Assembly: GCF_026210795.1 (NCBI RefSeq)
Contig: NC_089433.1
Span: forward strand, 3,807,001-3,871,000
Origin: Rhizophagus irregularis
Lineage: Eukaryota > Glomeromycota > Glomeromycetes > Glomerales > Glomeraceae
Direction: 5' to 3'
DNA length: 64,000 bases
Every line of letters begins with the position of its first letter. Within the stretch, counting starts at the first letter, position 1. The translations under genes and the position numbers were made by a program. The notes beneath the pieces were generated by a model, which was not told the DNA's origin, ran no database searches, and saw only the letters and a list, made by a program, of their open reading frames with translations. Positions 11,625 through 23,739 of this stretch are shown here, in pieces.

Positions 11625-11870
11625 GATTATGGAATGGTGTCGCGTTATATGTCGAGGGTATGTCCGAGGAAATTTTTAGAGTTTACAGTGACAGGAAATT
11701 ATCTTTAAGTTTGTTTATAAAATAAAAGAAGGAAGATCATATATATATACTTTCTGAATACATCGTGACATAGATTCTTTTAAACTTTTGGTGACTTGTA
11801 GAGACGTAATACAGCAAATAATATAGAAAAAAAGTAATTTATCAATACACGAAAAAAATGATTCATTAGA

Positions 11871-12838
11871 TTTTTGATTCTCCGACAGGATATTTATTAA
11901 AAAAGGTGAATTAATGTTACGTAATTTTAGGTCACACGAGTGACCACATTTGACTAATCAGAATGACTTTTTCAAATGTGATGGGTGCTGCGGCTGCGCC
12001 ATCAATTTGACACATTTCAGATTTGTAATAAAAAACGTAGTGTGTTTTATTAAGAAATGGTTTATTTTTAAACAAAAGAATACTGTTAACTCGGCTTTCT
12101 GTAATAATATTATTGTTAACTACAAAATCCACACAAAAACTCTACCTATGTCCGCCCTTTATAATATTCAACTTTCGACGATTTTCTGAATTTTCCGAAT
12201 GGTCAATGAGAAAAAATATATTGTTTATTTATACTTCATAGTCTTGGTATGATGATCATAATTTTCAACACATTAGAGTCTTTTAGACTGATTTTTCTTA
12301 AGTCTTGATCATAATGGCTGCTTTTAAATATAAAATTTGAGTTTGCACAGCATCATGATAAAGGGCAGCTCAATGGATTGTGTGGATTAAAGAGTAATGA
12401 TACATTAAAAAATAGTAATGATTGGTGATAATAAATAAAGTGGTCTGACTTTTTACCAGGGATTTTCTATATTATATAGATACCTATTAGAATTTCACTA
12501 TTGATTCAAAGTTGTATTTTTTTCGGCTTTATCTTTATTCTCATAATTTTTATTTTTTATTTTTATTAAACAGTAATAGTTAGCATATAGTTAGCATATA
12601 CACAAATTTATAAACAAAACAAAATTGTAAAAGTAAATAAACAAATAAACTAAGCTAAAAGAAGAGAAAATCTACTTCGATGGTGAAGTAGTTAAAAGTG
12701 AAACTATTTAAAACATAACCAACTACATTTTAAAATCCATAACTAACTCACTACTTCCCATACACTAGCTAATGCTTGGTAAGTTGAAGCCCACCTGCAG
12801 AAGAAAGTAATTCAACCCTATAAAATTATACAAGCTAA
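11871..12838. other. Intergenic, contains dispersed repeat copy 2 at 12045-12202
   Basis: Apart from the second copy of the 9041-9240 repeat at 12045-12202, nothing is recognised. Short overlapping ORFs at 11932-12189 lie within the repeat and are not supported. Confidence 0.5.
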
Positions 12839-15715
12839 AAACTAAAATCTACATTGGCACTATGAAGCAAATTAGTATAAAATTCAATAATATTTTTACC
12901 AAAGTATATATAATTATGAATAATATCTAATGCATCATATTGATGATCATTATTATTTGTTCTATTAATATTATTACTAGGTAAAGGAACAAACATTTTT
13001 AAATTGCAATTTTTTTGTTTTTGTAATACCCAAAGATCAATCAAAGTCTTTCACCTAGGAAGCTAAACATTTTGCAAATATTTCTTCAAAAATAAACTGT
13101 CCCATTTGCACTAAAACACTAGTAGCATTATTTTTTTGTAGTCTGAGTTTACAAGCTGAGAAAGAGATAGTGGAATAATGCCTTTGATTAAGTCAATAAA
13201 TGTAAAGAAATTAGGATTATATGCTATTTCCATATATTAAGATTAATTAAAGTAAATATTTTTTAAAAATTTGCAAATTGTTTAAAATTAAAATCATCAT
13301 CTTGTTATTCAAAATAGTTGATATATGTTTCTAATAAATTAACAGCCCTATGAAAAAAAAAATTCTTTAAAATATACTTAAAATGTACTTATATATTTTA
13401 AAATATATCTAAAATGTACTTAAAATTTTTAAATGTACTTAAAATATACTTAAAATTGCAATTTTAAGTATATTTAAAGTATGAAATTTTATACTTAAAT
13501 TATATTTAAAATTTACTTAATTGCAATTTAAATATAATTTAAGTATAATTTAAGTACAAAATTTTACACTTTAAATATACTTAAAATTGCAATTTTAAGT
13601 ATATTTTAAGTATATTTTAAAATGTTAAGTATATTTTAGATATATTTTAAAAATATATAAGTATATTTTAAGTACATTTTAAAGAAATTTTTTTTTATAG
13701 GGCAGCTTTTTACTGATATTAAAGGTATTACATAATCATCATTATCAGAATTAAAATCTTGAATATTGTCATTATATTCCAGAAGCCATGTCAACAAATG
13801 ATTAATAGTTCTATCTCTTACTATATCTTTAATAATGTCATGATGTTCATCACATGACCACATGTGATTAAAGTTTTGTCATCCAATCCACAAAGTCATT
13901 TCTAAATTTCAAGAAATGATTTTTTCATTTAGATTGATAAATGGATCTTTGGCGCTTTAACTTTTGAGGATGAAACTGAAGTTTCATTTTTCTGTATATC
14001 ACAATTAAGACATTGAAAAGTAGAAGTCCAATCAACTTCCAAATGTCTATACTTTAAATTTTTATTTAAATTAAGAATTTTTCCATGCCTTTAAAATTAC
14101 TAACTGTTTTGATAAATGATCTTAATCAGTTTTCTGTAAGAATACCATTCCATTTAGAAAGAATTTTATTACACTTGCATTATGCTTAAAGATAATATAT
14201 CAATTTCTAATTTATCCACATAATTGTTACCATATCATCACCATGTGCAACAACTTTAAACAATTCTACATGTAGATTCAATTGTAATATATCAATCTAT
14301 TACACCTTGATTTTTATCCTTACATAAAATATTCCATAGAAAATTATTATTAGTTTTGAAATATTCTTGTGATGTTTAAATAAATCTTGATTTCTTCAAT
14401 TTGTCAAACTGTGTAATCTTTATTCTTATAATTAATATTAAAAGTATATTTTTTAATGTGATTTTTCCATTTCAGTGATAAATTTATAACATTGTCCTCT
14501 TTTCTGGTTCCTTATAATCTTCTTCAGTGCTTTGTCTTTCAGGATTCTAAATTGCGTTAACAATAACAAATAAAAAAGTGCTTTTGTACTAATATGTTCT
14601 TTATCATCTATACCAAATTTATTTATTTAAAATAAAAACATGCTTATTTACTACACTTCCAACTAATATTCAGACAAAATTCCTTTGTAAAAGTTACTTT
14701 TTCCATATCTAAATCTAGGAAAATACATTAATATAATCTATTGTTGCATATTTTATAATAAATCAGGATCTGATGAATTTATTTTTGCTATAATATGATT
14801 TTCTTAGGTATTTCTACTACCTTTGCATTTTCTAAGTATTTAATAAGATAATCACTGAAAAGCTTTCTACATCATCTAATGGATTTTTATTTTTCCTGGC
14901 AATTGGCATAAAAAAATAACTTATTAACTTCATCCTCATTGCTGATGGTCCAGATATTTTTGTTTGTTGAAATATTTATTTTTTTTTGTTTACATCTTGC
15001 TCTATAATTATATAAAGATATACTTGAAGTAGTAGAACTTTTATCAGTTAAACTTTTATTAGTAAACAGTTGAAGTAATAGTTGTAAGTAGTAATAAAGC
15101 ACTTTATTGACTTATATTCCATTTTAATTGATCATACTGTTCTCTTAAAGTAGACTAAATTTTTTTTTAGATTCTATCAGATATAAAATCAAGATTTTAT
15201 ATCATGGGTCCAATAATGCACCCACTCGATTGTGTTGATGATAAAGAAAAACAGAAAATCTTCATTATGAAACAACAGGCTTGATGAGATTGCAGTACAA
15301 TTAGTTGTTTTTACATGTAGGTTCAAATGAATAATTTGAAACTTGAAAACAATCCACAAAATTATTATCCCCTCATCACTATACTTTTCCACTATAATAT
15401 CATGTTCACTTGTCCATGCACTATCCGGCTTTAACTCTTAAATTTAATTGGAAGTTTTTTTTGGTATTTACAATTTTTTGCTTCCTCCTCAACAACTTTC
15501 ACAACTTCCGTATCAACATCCTCAACATCATTAAAGTTCACATAATCATCAATGTTAACGTTAAAGCTATCCTCCTTTGCAAAAATATCATCATATTCGT
15601 TTATCCCCAAGTAGGAGTTACAAAAAGTTTAGTTGCATTCTCATCTTCGACATTATCATTATCGTTATCTTTTGCGACTTTGACATTTTCGCTTTCAAAA
15701 AGAAAATTTTGTTAA
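12838..15715 (-). pseudogene. Decayed minus-strand gene of unknown family, split by a palindromic element
   Basis: Several minus-strand segments look formerly coding but are in different frames with many stops. They include DDHDIIKD-like and INHLLTWLLEYNDNIQDF text at 13700-13860, KKIMLLVF and FVPLPSNNINRT text at 12850-13200, a CLNCDIQKNET segment near 14000, and DEVNKLF with NPLDDVESFS near 14850-14950. The stretch reading VIPLISVKS is interrupted at 13703 by a 357-bp palindrome and seems to resume as VNLLETYINYF below 13346. No family is recognised; a transposon-borne gene is possible but not shown. Confidence 0.4.
13346..13702. mobile_element. 357-bp palindromic (foldback/MITE-like) element with CAG duplication
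   Basis: The whole segment is close to one inverted repeat. It starts CCCTATGAAAAAAAA and ends with the complement (TTTTTTTATAGGG). Both arms are built from TACTTAAAATATACTT-type repeats with short loops such as TTAAAATTGCAATTTTAA. The trinucleotide CAG flanks both sides (13343-13345 and 13703-13705), suggesting a 3-bp target-site duplication. It lies inside a decayed coding sequence, which marks its boundaries. It encodes nothing. Confidence 0.65.
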
Positions 15716-17588
15716 AAAATTTTTTTTGATGCATAGTCATTTTTTTTTTTTTAAAAAAAAAATAAGGTTTAAATTGTGGAAAGACAATATTTATAATTGT
15801 TTCAGAGATATGGTTAAATTAAATAATGATCTGCTATTGTAAATTACGCCAATCAATAAAGAAATTTAATTTTGATTTTGGAGTTATTGAATAAAATAAA
15901 TAGCAATGAAAATTTAATATAAAACTCATTTTATTTCTAATAACACAAAATTCTGATTACTTTTGTCGCATAAGCATAAGTATAGTAAGAACAAGCAACC
16001 TTTTTGATGTAACCGAGGCAGAAAGTTGCCAATTTTTTGACCGTACGAATTATGTAGGTATGAGCATAAATATATTAAGAATAGCGCATAAGCGTACAAT
16101 ATATAATCACACAAAATGTTACAAATCAAATTCAGCAATAAAACTTAAAAATAAAAAAATATGTATGCATTTATGAGAAGGTTTAAATTTGATTGGTTTA
16201 ATTTTGGTTTACATTACAAAAACTTTTAAAATTAAAACCAAGTAATAACCAAATTGAAAATTATCGGGAAACTTCAAATATTTGAACATGATTTAGTTTC
16301 ATACAGTCTCGAAAGTCGTCTATGAAAAATATTAAGGTGAATCAAATTAGTTATAAAAATATATTATTGAATTTGTGTTTTCATAAAAATTTAGTAAATT
16401 CTTCTTTTGAAATTGTAAAGCTTTAGTAAATAATTTTATATTGCCTTAAAAAAATACATATTTTTCACATGCAAACTAATAGAGAAGACATTTGACCAAT
16501 TATTTGTATTGTAACCTATATACGGTATATAAGGAATCCTAGTATTATTTTCTCAAACAGATAACAAAAACAAAACAAGTATTCATTTGGTAACAAAACA
16601 TATCTTTGATATTAATTGTGTAACGGTTTCTTTGGCAAAGATAAAAGCTTGCAAATTCAAAAAATGGCACCTTCAAGAGAATCTGAAAATTACATTTATG
16701 AATCAAAGTTTATGAGTTGATTATGTAATTAGAATAAATACAGATACGCTATCAAAACAAATTACTTGTAATATAAAAACATTAATAAATAAAAATATTT
16801 CTTACCAAAAATTCATCATATGATGGCTAAAGTTCCACACAAGTTGGCTTGAATTTTGCCTAAAAATAAAAGAATAATTGTCTCATGCATTATACAACCA
16901 CAAACTCATCCAACTAAACCTACCAAATATTTCATTCCAAGGGAAGGCCAAAATCAAAGTCTAAAAGCCATCCCTATAGGAAAAAAAATGAAAAAGAACG
17001 TTGGTTATGCTCACAATAAAAAACACAGCATACCCTCTGTAACCTGCCATTTCGCCGAATTCATCTAAGTTCAATTTTAAGCCCGAAGATGTTATTAAAG
17101 AAAGAAGAGCAAAGGAACGTCAGTTACGTTCCCACAGTAAAAAAATCACAACACTTCCTACCTTTTCGTCAAATTTAAGTTCCTAAGAGAAAAGGAACGT
17201 TAACAATGTACTAAAAAATCAATAAAAAAGAAAAAATTAAAGGTAAACCCATTACATTTTATTAATTCATGTGTAAAAGTGTAAGCCAGGTTATAAAAAT
17301 ATTTTTATATATCTTATTTTTTTAATAAAAATTTTTACCGTTTTACAGTATATAAAAAAAAAGATTATCAACCATTTCAGTTGATCTATTACATAGCAGT
17401 ATTTTTATATTATAACCTTTGATTATCAATGAGAGAAATAGAGGTTACATATAAACGTAAGGGAACTATTGAAAATTTCATTGTATTTATATTTTTAGGA
17501 GATAATCATTCATTTATTTATATTTAAAATTGAACCCAATACTTCAGTAAACACAAAATAAAAAGATGAAATTATTTTTAAAAGATAT
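15716..17588. other. Intergenic, with a weak internal duplication near 16990-17200
   Basis: About 1.9 kb without a supported gene. At 16990-17200 two successive segments share a GAACGT start, CACA(A/G)TAAAAAA text and an AAGTTC end, an imperfect tandem duplication of roughly 110 bases. A plus-strand frame across 16856-17068 has no ATG start and is not called. The 17220-17588 part is the 3' flank of the F-box gene. Confidence 0.4.
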
Positions 17589-19025
17589 TTAAATCCATTC
17601 AAAATGATCAAGAGAACTCCCACTCAAATTATGAACATAACTATTATCATATTTTGCAACTATTCCTTCTGCAATATACTTTTTAATTAAACCATCTAAA
17701 CTTACACTTGTTATCACTGAAATTATTTGTAATAAAATAGGTGGTCTTTCTTTCCAATTATCAAAAAAGAATTTTAAGGACTCTAAATCAATTGTATAAG
17801 AAACATTTAACCAAAATTTAAATTTGAATAACCCAATTGGTGATGAATTCATTAATACTTTGAACAAATTATCCCAATTAGACAAAAAGTCTTCATTGTC
17901 AATAATTATAACTAATCCTTTTAAATGTTGGCATCTAATTAATAAATTTTCTAATTCAAAAATATCACCACTTCTAAACATTAATTTAAGATATTTAAGA
18001 TTTGGACAATTCTGATATATAGCCTGGATAAGTTTTTTATTATCGAACTTATTATGAGCCACATAATCAATCTTGACTTCAGTAAGATATCCATTTGTAT
18101 TATTAATTAATTCTGTTAAAGCTTTAATTGGAACACGACTAGCTTTTAAATTTTCTAATAAAGGTAAGGATAAATCTTCTAAACAATTCAATACTTTTTC
18201 ATTAAAGTAATTGTCCAATTCCAAACTTTTTAGATTTACAAAAGATGAAAGAATTTTAGTGACAGGAGGTTTAGTTGTCCGAAAATGTTGAATAGTATTT
18301 GCATGTTTAACCAATGAATTTTCAAGAATTTCAAAATATAATTCACTATTTTTCTTATTAATTACCCTAAAACTGACTTTAATTACTTTTTTCTGACCTT
18401 CAATCAATTTGGCAATTTCAGTAGGATTACTTTTAGATTTTTCAATAATTAGATCCAATTCTTTAATAGATTGACAAACTTCTTTTAACCATAACAGATC
18501 ATTCTTATTTATGGCAGTACTACAATTAAGAAATTCTAGTCCTGAAAAGAGATGTTGATTCCCAGGAAGAAGATGTAATTGACAATTATATGCTTGAGGT
18601 ATATAAATGTGTGTAAACTTAATATTTCTATTAGTAAAAAGAGTGATTAATTCTTTTTTAATAATTGTTAAATGTTTTTTAAAAATATTATAAGCATTAT
18701 CAATAATTTTAAAAATTACATTTAAATTTAAGTGTTTACAAAAACTAATGTAATCAAATAAAGGTTTTTGATCCAAAGTTGTAAAAAAATTAATTCCTTG
18801 ATTCTTAAATTCGTTTTTTGATTCATTTGATAAGTGAGAAAAAATTACGTTTAATAATAATTTCTCATTTTCCGGTTTTAATTGATCCCAAGGATTTTTC
18901 CATAAAATTGGAATAATAATTTCACAAAATATTTTATTAGCTAAAAGGCATGAATAAAGTGACTTTTTATCATATTGTAATTCTTCAAATATCATATAAA
19001 AAACATCTCTATTTAATTTTGACAT
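17589..19025 (-). CDS. F-box protein with leucine-rich C-terminal region, 478 aa
   Basis: Intronless frame from ATG at 19023-19025 to the stop at 17589. Residues about 3-45 (LNRDVFYMIFEELQYDKKSLYSC then LLANKIFCEIIIPILWKNPW) are a typical F-box of Glomeromycotina: hydrophobic helices and the invariant LW-NPW end. The rest has scattered leucine-rich-repeat-like strands (FVNLKSLELDNYFN, CPNLKYLKLMF, CQHLKGLVIII), as in F-box/LRR proteins. F-box proteins bind Skp1 and recruit substrates to SCF ubiquitin ligases, so together with the BTB-BACK genes the window is rich in likely ubiquitin-ligase adaptors. A poly-A/T tract immediately precedes the ATG. It looks intact. Confidence 0.88.
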   Translation of the reverse strand: MSKLNRDVFYMIFEELQYDKKSLYSCLLANKIFCEIIIPILWKNPWDQLKPENEKLLLNVIFSHLSNESKNEFKNQGINFFTTLDQKPLFDYISFCKHLNLNVIFKIIDNAYNIFKKHLTIIKKELITLFTNRNIKFTHIYIPQAYNCQLHLLPGNQHLFSGLEFLNCSTAINKNDLLWLKEVCQSIKELDLIIEKSKSNPTEIAKLIEGQKKVIKVSFRVINKKNSELYFEILENSLVKHANTIQHFRTTKPPVTKILSSFVNLKSLELDNYFNEKVLNCLEDLSLPLLENLKASRVPIKALTELINNTNGYLTEVKIDYVAHNKFDNKKLIQAIYQNCPNLKYLKLMFRSGDIFELENLLIRCQHLKGLVIIIDNEDFLSNWDNLFKVLMNSSPIGLFKFKFWLNVSYTIDLESLKFFFDNWKERPPILLQIISVITSVSLDGLIKKYIAEGIVAKYDNSYVHNLSGSSLDHFEWI

Positions 19026-19689
19026 TTTTTTTTCAATTTTTTTTTTTATTAAAAAAAAAAAAAAGGAATATTTCTTTTAAAGTACGTAAAATGTATTTAA
19101 ATATTACTTTATTTGTTTTGTGGCGTGTTGTACAATGGAATTGACTAAAATGGTAACGATTACGCAGCCAATCATCATGTGATTTAGTTTCGTCTCGTGA
19201 TGAAAATCACGAATATACATACTTGAAAAATTAAATTTCCTTGTGATGTATTGTGACAGACGGATAATTATCATGAGAATATACATACATATATAAGTTT
19301 ATTTATAGAATTAAAAGTAATAAAAATTATGCGATTCAGGTGATGCACGTCAGCTGTCACCTGACGCCCTCGACTTTGAAAATAACTTCTTCAGTTTTAT
19401 ATATTCGTAAATTTATCCATTCTAAATATTTTCTATTCCATTTCTTGCATTATATATTGTATTTTTTTATAAACTTCCGAAAATCAAAAATTCCGCTGGT
19501 CCATTCTTCAATCATTCCAAAATCCAAACGGTCACAATCTCTATCTAATTTGCTAAATTTAGTTCCATTTAGATTATTTTCGAAAATTTTAGCAAGATAA
19601 ACGTATTTCTTTATTAATTTTAACGATATTCATATCTTCTGAACAACGTTACTAAAAAGGACTATTTAATCAATACTCCGTAAACCGAG
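19026..19689. other. Intergenic, nothing recognised
   Basis: Upstream DNA of the F-box gene and DNA before a BTB-TLDc fragment. Only unsupported short ORFs are present. Confidence 0.4.
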
Positions 19690-19866
19690 CCACATGTTCA
19701 CCGTGCAATGATCTGCATGAACTTTTATATGAAGTTTCCTATATCTACTGATTATAGTACACTTTGTTATAGAAAAAAAATTTATGAAAAAAAGATAAGA
19801 GAGATAAGAGATACTGAAGAACATTTGTCTATAGAAGATTATGAAATATTTCAAATTTTGAGATAA
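19690..19866 (+). pseudogene. 3' fragment of a BTB-TLDc gene
   Basis: Only the end of a TLDc domain survives: STDYSTLCY-like text, then YEKK with a duplicated IRE(IRD)TEE segment, then EDYEIFQILR and a stop. It is closest to the end of the gene at 21247-22742. The following 0.5 kb also resembles the 3' flank of that gene, so this is the truncated remnant of a tandem duplicate. Confidence 0.75.
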
Positions 19867-20430
19867 ATGTAATAATGATGTTGCTAAGTTTTAAAAATTC
19901 TACATTTTTCATTTTATACATATATAGCAAAGATTTAACATTGAAATAAATTTTTTATTACAACCGCAGAACCGCTCATTTATTGATTTCATTGGCGAAA
20001 TTGTCCCTTTATGTTAGAGGTGATTATTAAAATATTTTTGAAAGACATGTCAAATATGTCATTCAAAATTATAAAAATCTACATTTGCAAAACTTCACGT
20101 AAAATAGGAACAAAAAATCCATTACTAATTTATAAAATCGATAGTCCTAATTCAAACAAAAGAACGTTTAAATATTAAGTTTCGTGTGATAGTTTAATAA
20201 AAAAACAAATATGATACTCAATCTCTCGCCACCTTAATAATCTTGCCTTTTTATTAATTTATAGTAATTATATAATCTATCATAAATATTAATACTGATT
20301 ACGCCTCAAATTATATAATATAAATTAATTGCGTCTTAAAATGATAGTATGCTTTTTAGTCTTTTTACGGTACTTACGGTACTGAAGTTTATATTAGTGG
20401 TGCAAACTTTTAATAGTAATGCGTCTCAAG
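19867..20430. repeat. Duplicated 3' flank (pairs with 22743-23220)
   Basis: Shares CACGTAAAATAG, ATCCATTACTAATTTATA and AAATCGATAGTCC with the DNA after the gene at 21247-22742, in the same order. This supports tandem duplication of gene plus flank. Nothing coding is seen. Confidence 0.65.
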
Positions 20431-20779
20431 TGACGTAACATCATGGACGTAACTTTATACAGTTTTGATGACGTAATTAAAAAAAATAACTAAATAATTA
20501 AAACAAATAAAAATATTAAATAAATTGGCATATTTTTTATTATTTATATTTAATTAAAAATAATAACAATTACTGCTTCTTTTAATTAACAGCATTATTT
20601 AACATTTTTCTATATGCAATTTTCTATTAATAGTAAATAAACGAAGGATATAAATTCAAAATGATAGCATGTAAACAATTTACTATTATCTAGTATTTAA
20701 AATATCATCAACTATGTCAATAGGATTAAATTCCATATTATTAACTTCTTTATTAGTATTAGGTATATTTAGTTCTTCA

Positions 20780-20945
20780 CGCAATCCATTTTCTCCATCC
20801 TGAAAGATTTCAATCAAATATTCTTGTAACTAATCAACTAATTCTTGAAGTAACAGCTCATCTGCAGCTAGTAAAATTTAAAAACTTTCTGAAGTTTCTT
20901 ACCCATTTAACGAAAAAATACTTTCGTAAATATACCTATGCAAAA
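20780..20945 (-). pseudogene. BTB-TLDc fragment (start of exon 2)
   Basis: Minus-strand text corresponds to the beginning of exon 2 of the gene at 25576-27158: acceptor-like ATAG, a YI-G motif, then LAADELLLQEL-like text, but with stop codons and substitutions. It ends after about 50 codons. The adjoining intron also matches, including the same inserted element at 20979-21094. Exon 1 is missing. Confidence 0.7.
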
Positions 20946-20978
20946 TATTATCAAAATTATATGCTTGATATTAATTTA

Positions 20979-21094
20979 GGGATGGTAACAATGACTGGTC
21001 AATCTGGTCATGACCGTGACCGATATCTGTCGGTCAAAGTTCTTGACCGGTTATGACCGACTGATGATTGACAATGACAGGCCGTTGACATCCC
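20979..21094. mobile_element. MITE of the GGATGGTMA family, 116 bp
   Basis: Starts GGGATGGTAACAATGAC and ends with the complement of GGGATGTCAACGG; inside are repeated GGTCA/TGACC motifs. It occupies the same place, relative to the exon-2 fragment at 20780-20945, as the related element in the intron of the gene at 25576-27158. The two insertions are therefore probably one ancestral event copied by gene duplication. Confidence 0.6.
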
Positions 21095-21186
21095 AATAAA
21101 ATTTTAAATAAGGTAAAATAACGCTATTCGAAACTGATCTGCGTAACACAAGCTGCATGTTGGCGTGCCTGGCCGTCAATATTTAA

Positions 21187-21238
21187 TTTGACCATATTTG
21201 AACTAATTATAAATATCCTCATTCTTCCGTATTTTAAA
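21187..21238 (+). promoter_or_regulatory. Group A bipartite upstream motif
   Basis: TTTGACCATATTTGAA at 21187-21202 and TTCTTCCGTATTTTAAA at 21222-21238, immediately before the ATG at 21247. Spacing and sequence match the region before 27363 closely. Confidence 0.55.
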
Positions 21239-21246
21239 GTAAAAAA

Positions 21247-22742
21247 ATGTCTACTCAATTTTTTTCGAAATTAAGTCAAAATTATATTGAATTATTAAAA
21301 GATGATGAATACTATGATATTACAATTGAAGTTGGTGAAGATCCTAACGTAAAAATATTTCGTGCTCACATGAATATTTTGTGTTACCGTTCTCCGTATT
21401 TACGACGAATTTTATCTTCTAATAAAAAGAACAACGATAACGTATTAACTCATATTAAATTACCAAATATTTCACCAGAAATATTTCAAATTATTTTAGA
21501 GTAAGTAAATTTAATATGAATTATGGTGGATAATATATTATTTCTAATATTTATTAAATTTTGTAATACAGATATATTTATGGTGGTATTCTTTCGTTGA
21601 ATGAGCATGATACTTCAGATTTTCTTAAAATTTTGGCCGCCGCAGATAACCTTCATCTTCAAGAACTAATTAATTATTTACAAAAATTTTTAATTGAAAA
21701 TAAGTCAGAGTGGATAGTACAAAATTTTGAATTTACTCAACAAATTAGTTCAACATCTAATAATTTATTATACCTTCAAGAATTTTGTACAAAATTGATG
21801 GCTCAATCTCCTGAAAAAATACTTTTGTCATTTAACTTCACATTATTACTTTCTGAAAACTCTTTAATTTCACTTATTAAAAGGGATGATTTACAAATGA
21901 AAGAGGTTGAGGTATGGGAACACGTATTAAAATGGGGACTTGCAAAGAATCCAACCCTAACTCCAGATCCTAAAACTTGGTCAGATGATGATTTCAAAAA
22001 CATGGAAAATACATTAGAACATTGTTTACCTTTAGTTAGATTTTTTAGTTTATCATCTAAAGAATTCTCACAAAAAGTTCGTCCGTACCAAAAACTCTTG
22101 AACCGGCAACTTTATGAAGACTTAGTAGACTCGTTCATGGATCCTGATAGTAAACCGAATGAAAATATTTTACTTCCTAGAAATATTAAAATTGAGAAAA
22201 TTATTGATTCAAAAATTGTTACTAATTTGAGTATTGTTAAAACTATTTCCAGGCAAATTGATAAAATGGATATCAGAAATAACTTTGCACATTTAAAAGA
22301 ATCATACAAATTTGAATTATTACTAAGAGGAAGCCGTGATGGATTTACTCCTAAAAAATTTCATGAATTATGTGACAATAAACCTAATACTGTTACTTTT
22401 ATTAAAATAAAAGGAACAGAGGAGATTATTGGTGGATACAATCCGATAATATGGAAATCTTCTGGTGGTCGGGGTGAAACTAAAGACAGTTTTATTTTTT
22501 CTTTTAAAAATAATAATGTTAAAGATTTAATTATTAGTAATGTACAAGATAAAGAACATGCAGTAATGTATCATTCTAGATTTGGACCACAATTTGGCCA
22601 TGATATTTATATATATTCTTCCACTGAATCTACTGATTATAGTACACTTTGTTATAAAAAAAAATATTATGAAAAAAAGATAAGAGATACTGAAGAATAT
22701 TTGTTTATAGGAGATTATGAAGTATTTCAAATGTTGAAATAA
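21247..22742 (+). CDS. BTB-BACK-TLDc protein, 474 aa
   Basis: Exon 1 is 21247-21500, the intron 21501-21571 (71 nt, GTAAGT to ACAG) and exon 2 21572-22742; spliced frame 1425 nt. BTB begins MSTQFFSKLSQNYIELL with DDEYYDITIEVGED and FRAHMNILCYRSPYLRR. BACK includes SENSLISLIKRDDLQMKE and LVRFFSLSSKEF. TLDc has LLRGSRDGFTPKKFHELCD, IGGYNPIIW, DSFIFSF, GPQFGHDI and the terminal YEVFQMLK. It is the best intact representative of the group A genes and is closely related to the nonsense-bearing copy at 27363 and the fragment at 19690. The N-terminal half is also close to that of the gene at 50450-51964. Confidence 0.92.
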
Positions 22743-23220
22743 ATATATGTTTTAAAATTAAATAAATGTTGTTACTTGGTTTTAAAATTTGTACATTATT
22801 CATTTTATAATGCTTTACAGCGATGAAATGACGTTGCTTTTTCTTGAAATAAATTTTTATTTCATCTGATATTGGTGAAAGTATCTCTTTATCTTAGAGT
22901 GATTTTAAGAGATTTTTAATAAATTCAAAAATTATTTTGATAGATGATCGCTTATTAAGAAACGAGTTGAATCGCGAAACTCACGTAAAATAGAAATAAA
23001 AATCCATTACTAATTTATAAAATCGATAGTCCCAATTCATCTCTCGTCACTTCAATAATCCTGTAACTCTTTAACCTTTTCTTCATTTTTAATAATTATA
23101 CAACATGAAATAATCTATCATTTATCATAAATATTAATACTGATTAGTACGACTCAAACTAAATAATATAAATTAAAATTAAAATTGCGTCTTAAAATGA
23201 ATCCGTAAAAAGTATACTAT
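22743..23220. repeat. Duplicated 3' flank (pairs with 19867-20430)
   Basis: Non-coding DNA sharing AATCCATTACTAATTTAT and AAATCGATAGTCC with 19867-20430. Confidence 0.6.
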
Positions 23221-23739
23221 GAATATTCACAGATTTCTTTAAATAGCGAAAAAAATATTTCATAGACTCCTTATACTTCAAAATCATTTATTGAAAATAC
23301 ATTTTCAAAATAACACATCTTTTTTGCATGATTAATCTTGAGCAAACGCTGTCAAACTTTGGACCGCCGTGTTAAGAGTCAAATTTACTGCATGATCTGT
23401 ACAGACTCTGGTAAAAGTAATGGCGTTTAATATAGCACATAAATTTTATAATGAAGATATGAAATCTTTTTTTTATTTTTGAGAAGAAGAGTCAAAAATA
23501 CAAATATTTTATTATTTGATAAATATTTGGTTTTACCTCTATTTGCATAAACACATGCTTCAATTTGATTTTGCATGCTATTATCACCAATAACCTCGCT
23601 ATTAATAATTATGCTATTTTGAAAATTATTTTACTCTTTTCTAAATAATTGAGAAATGGCTTGTAAAATTTTTTTCTTTTTTTGTATTACCATCTTCTTA
23701 ATATACTGCTTCAAAAACTAGTGATCCGATCCTATGTCT
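23221..23739. other. Intergenic, nothing recognised
   Basis: AT-rich DNA without a supported ORF, inverted repeat or RNA gene. Confidence 0.35.

Larger units (their letters stand above)
9640..11870. repeat. Segmental duplication, copy 2 (pairs with 1380-3610)
   Basis: It carries the same leader (GTGCTTGATG, GTCAATCACGTTTTT), T-rich minisatellite and coiled-coil gene in the same order and orientation as 1380-3610. This copy keeps the intact gene. Confidence 0.8.

Noticed and set aside
16856-17068. 70-aa plus-strand basic ORF
   Set aside because: It has no ATG at the stated start (TTG) and no family features; part of a weak tandem duplication.
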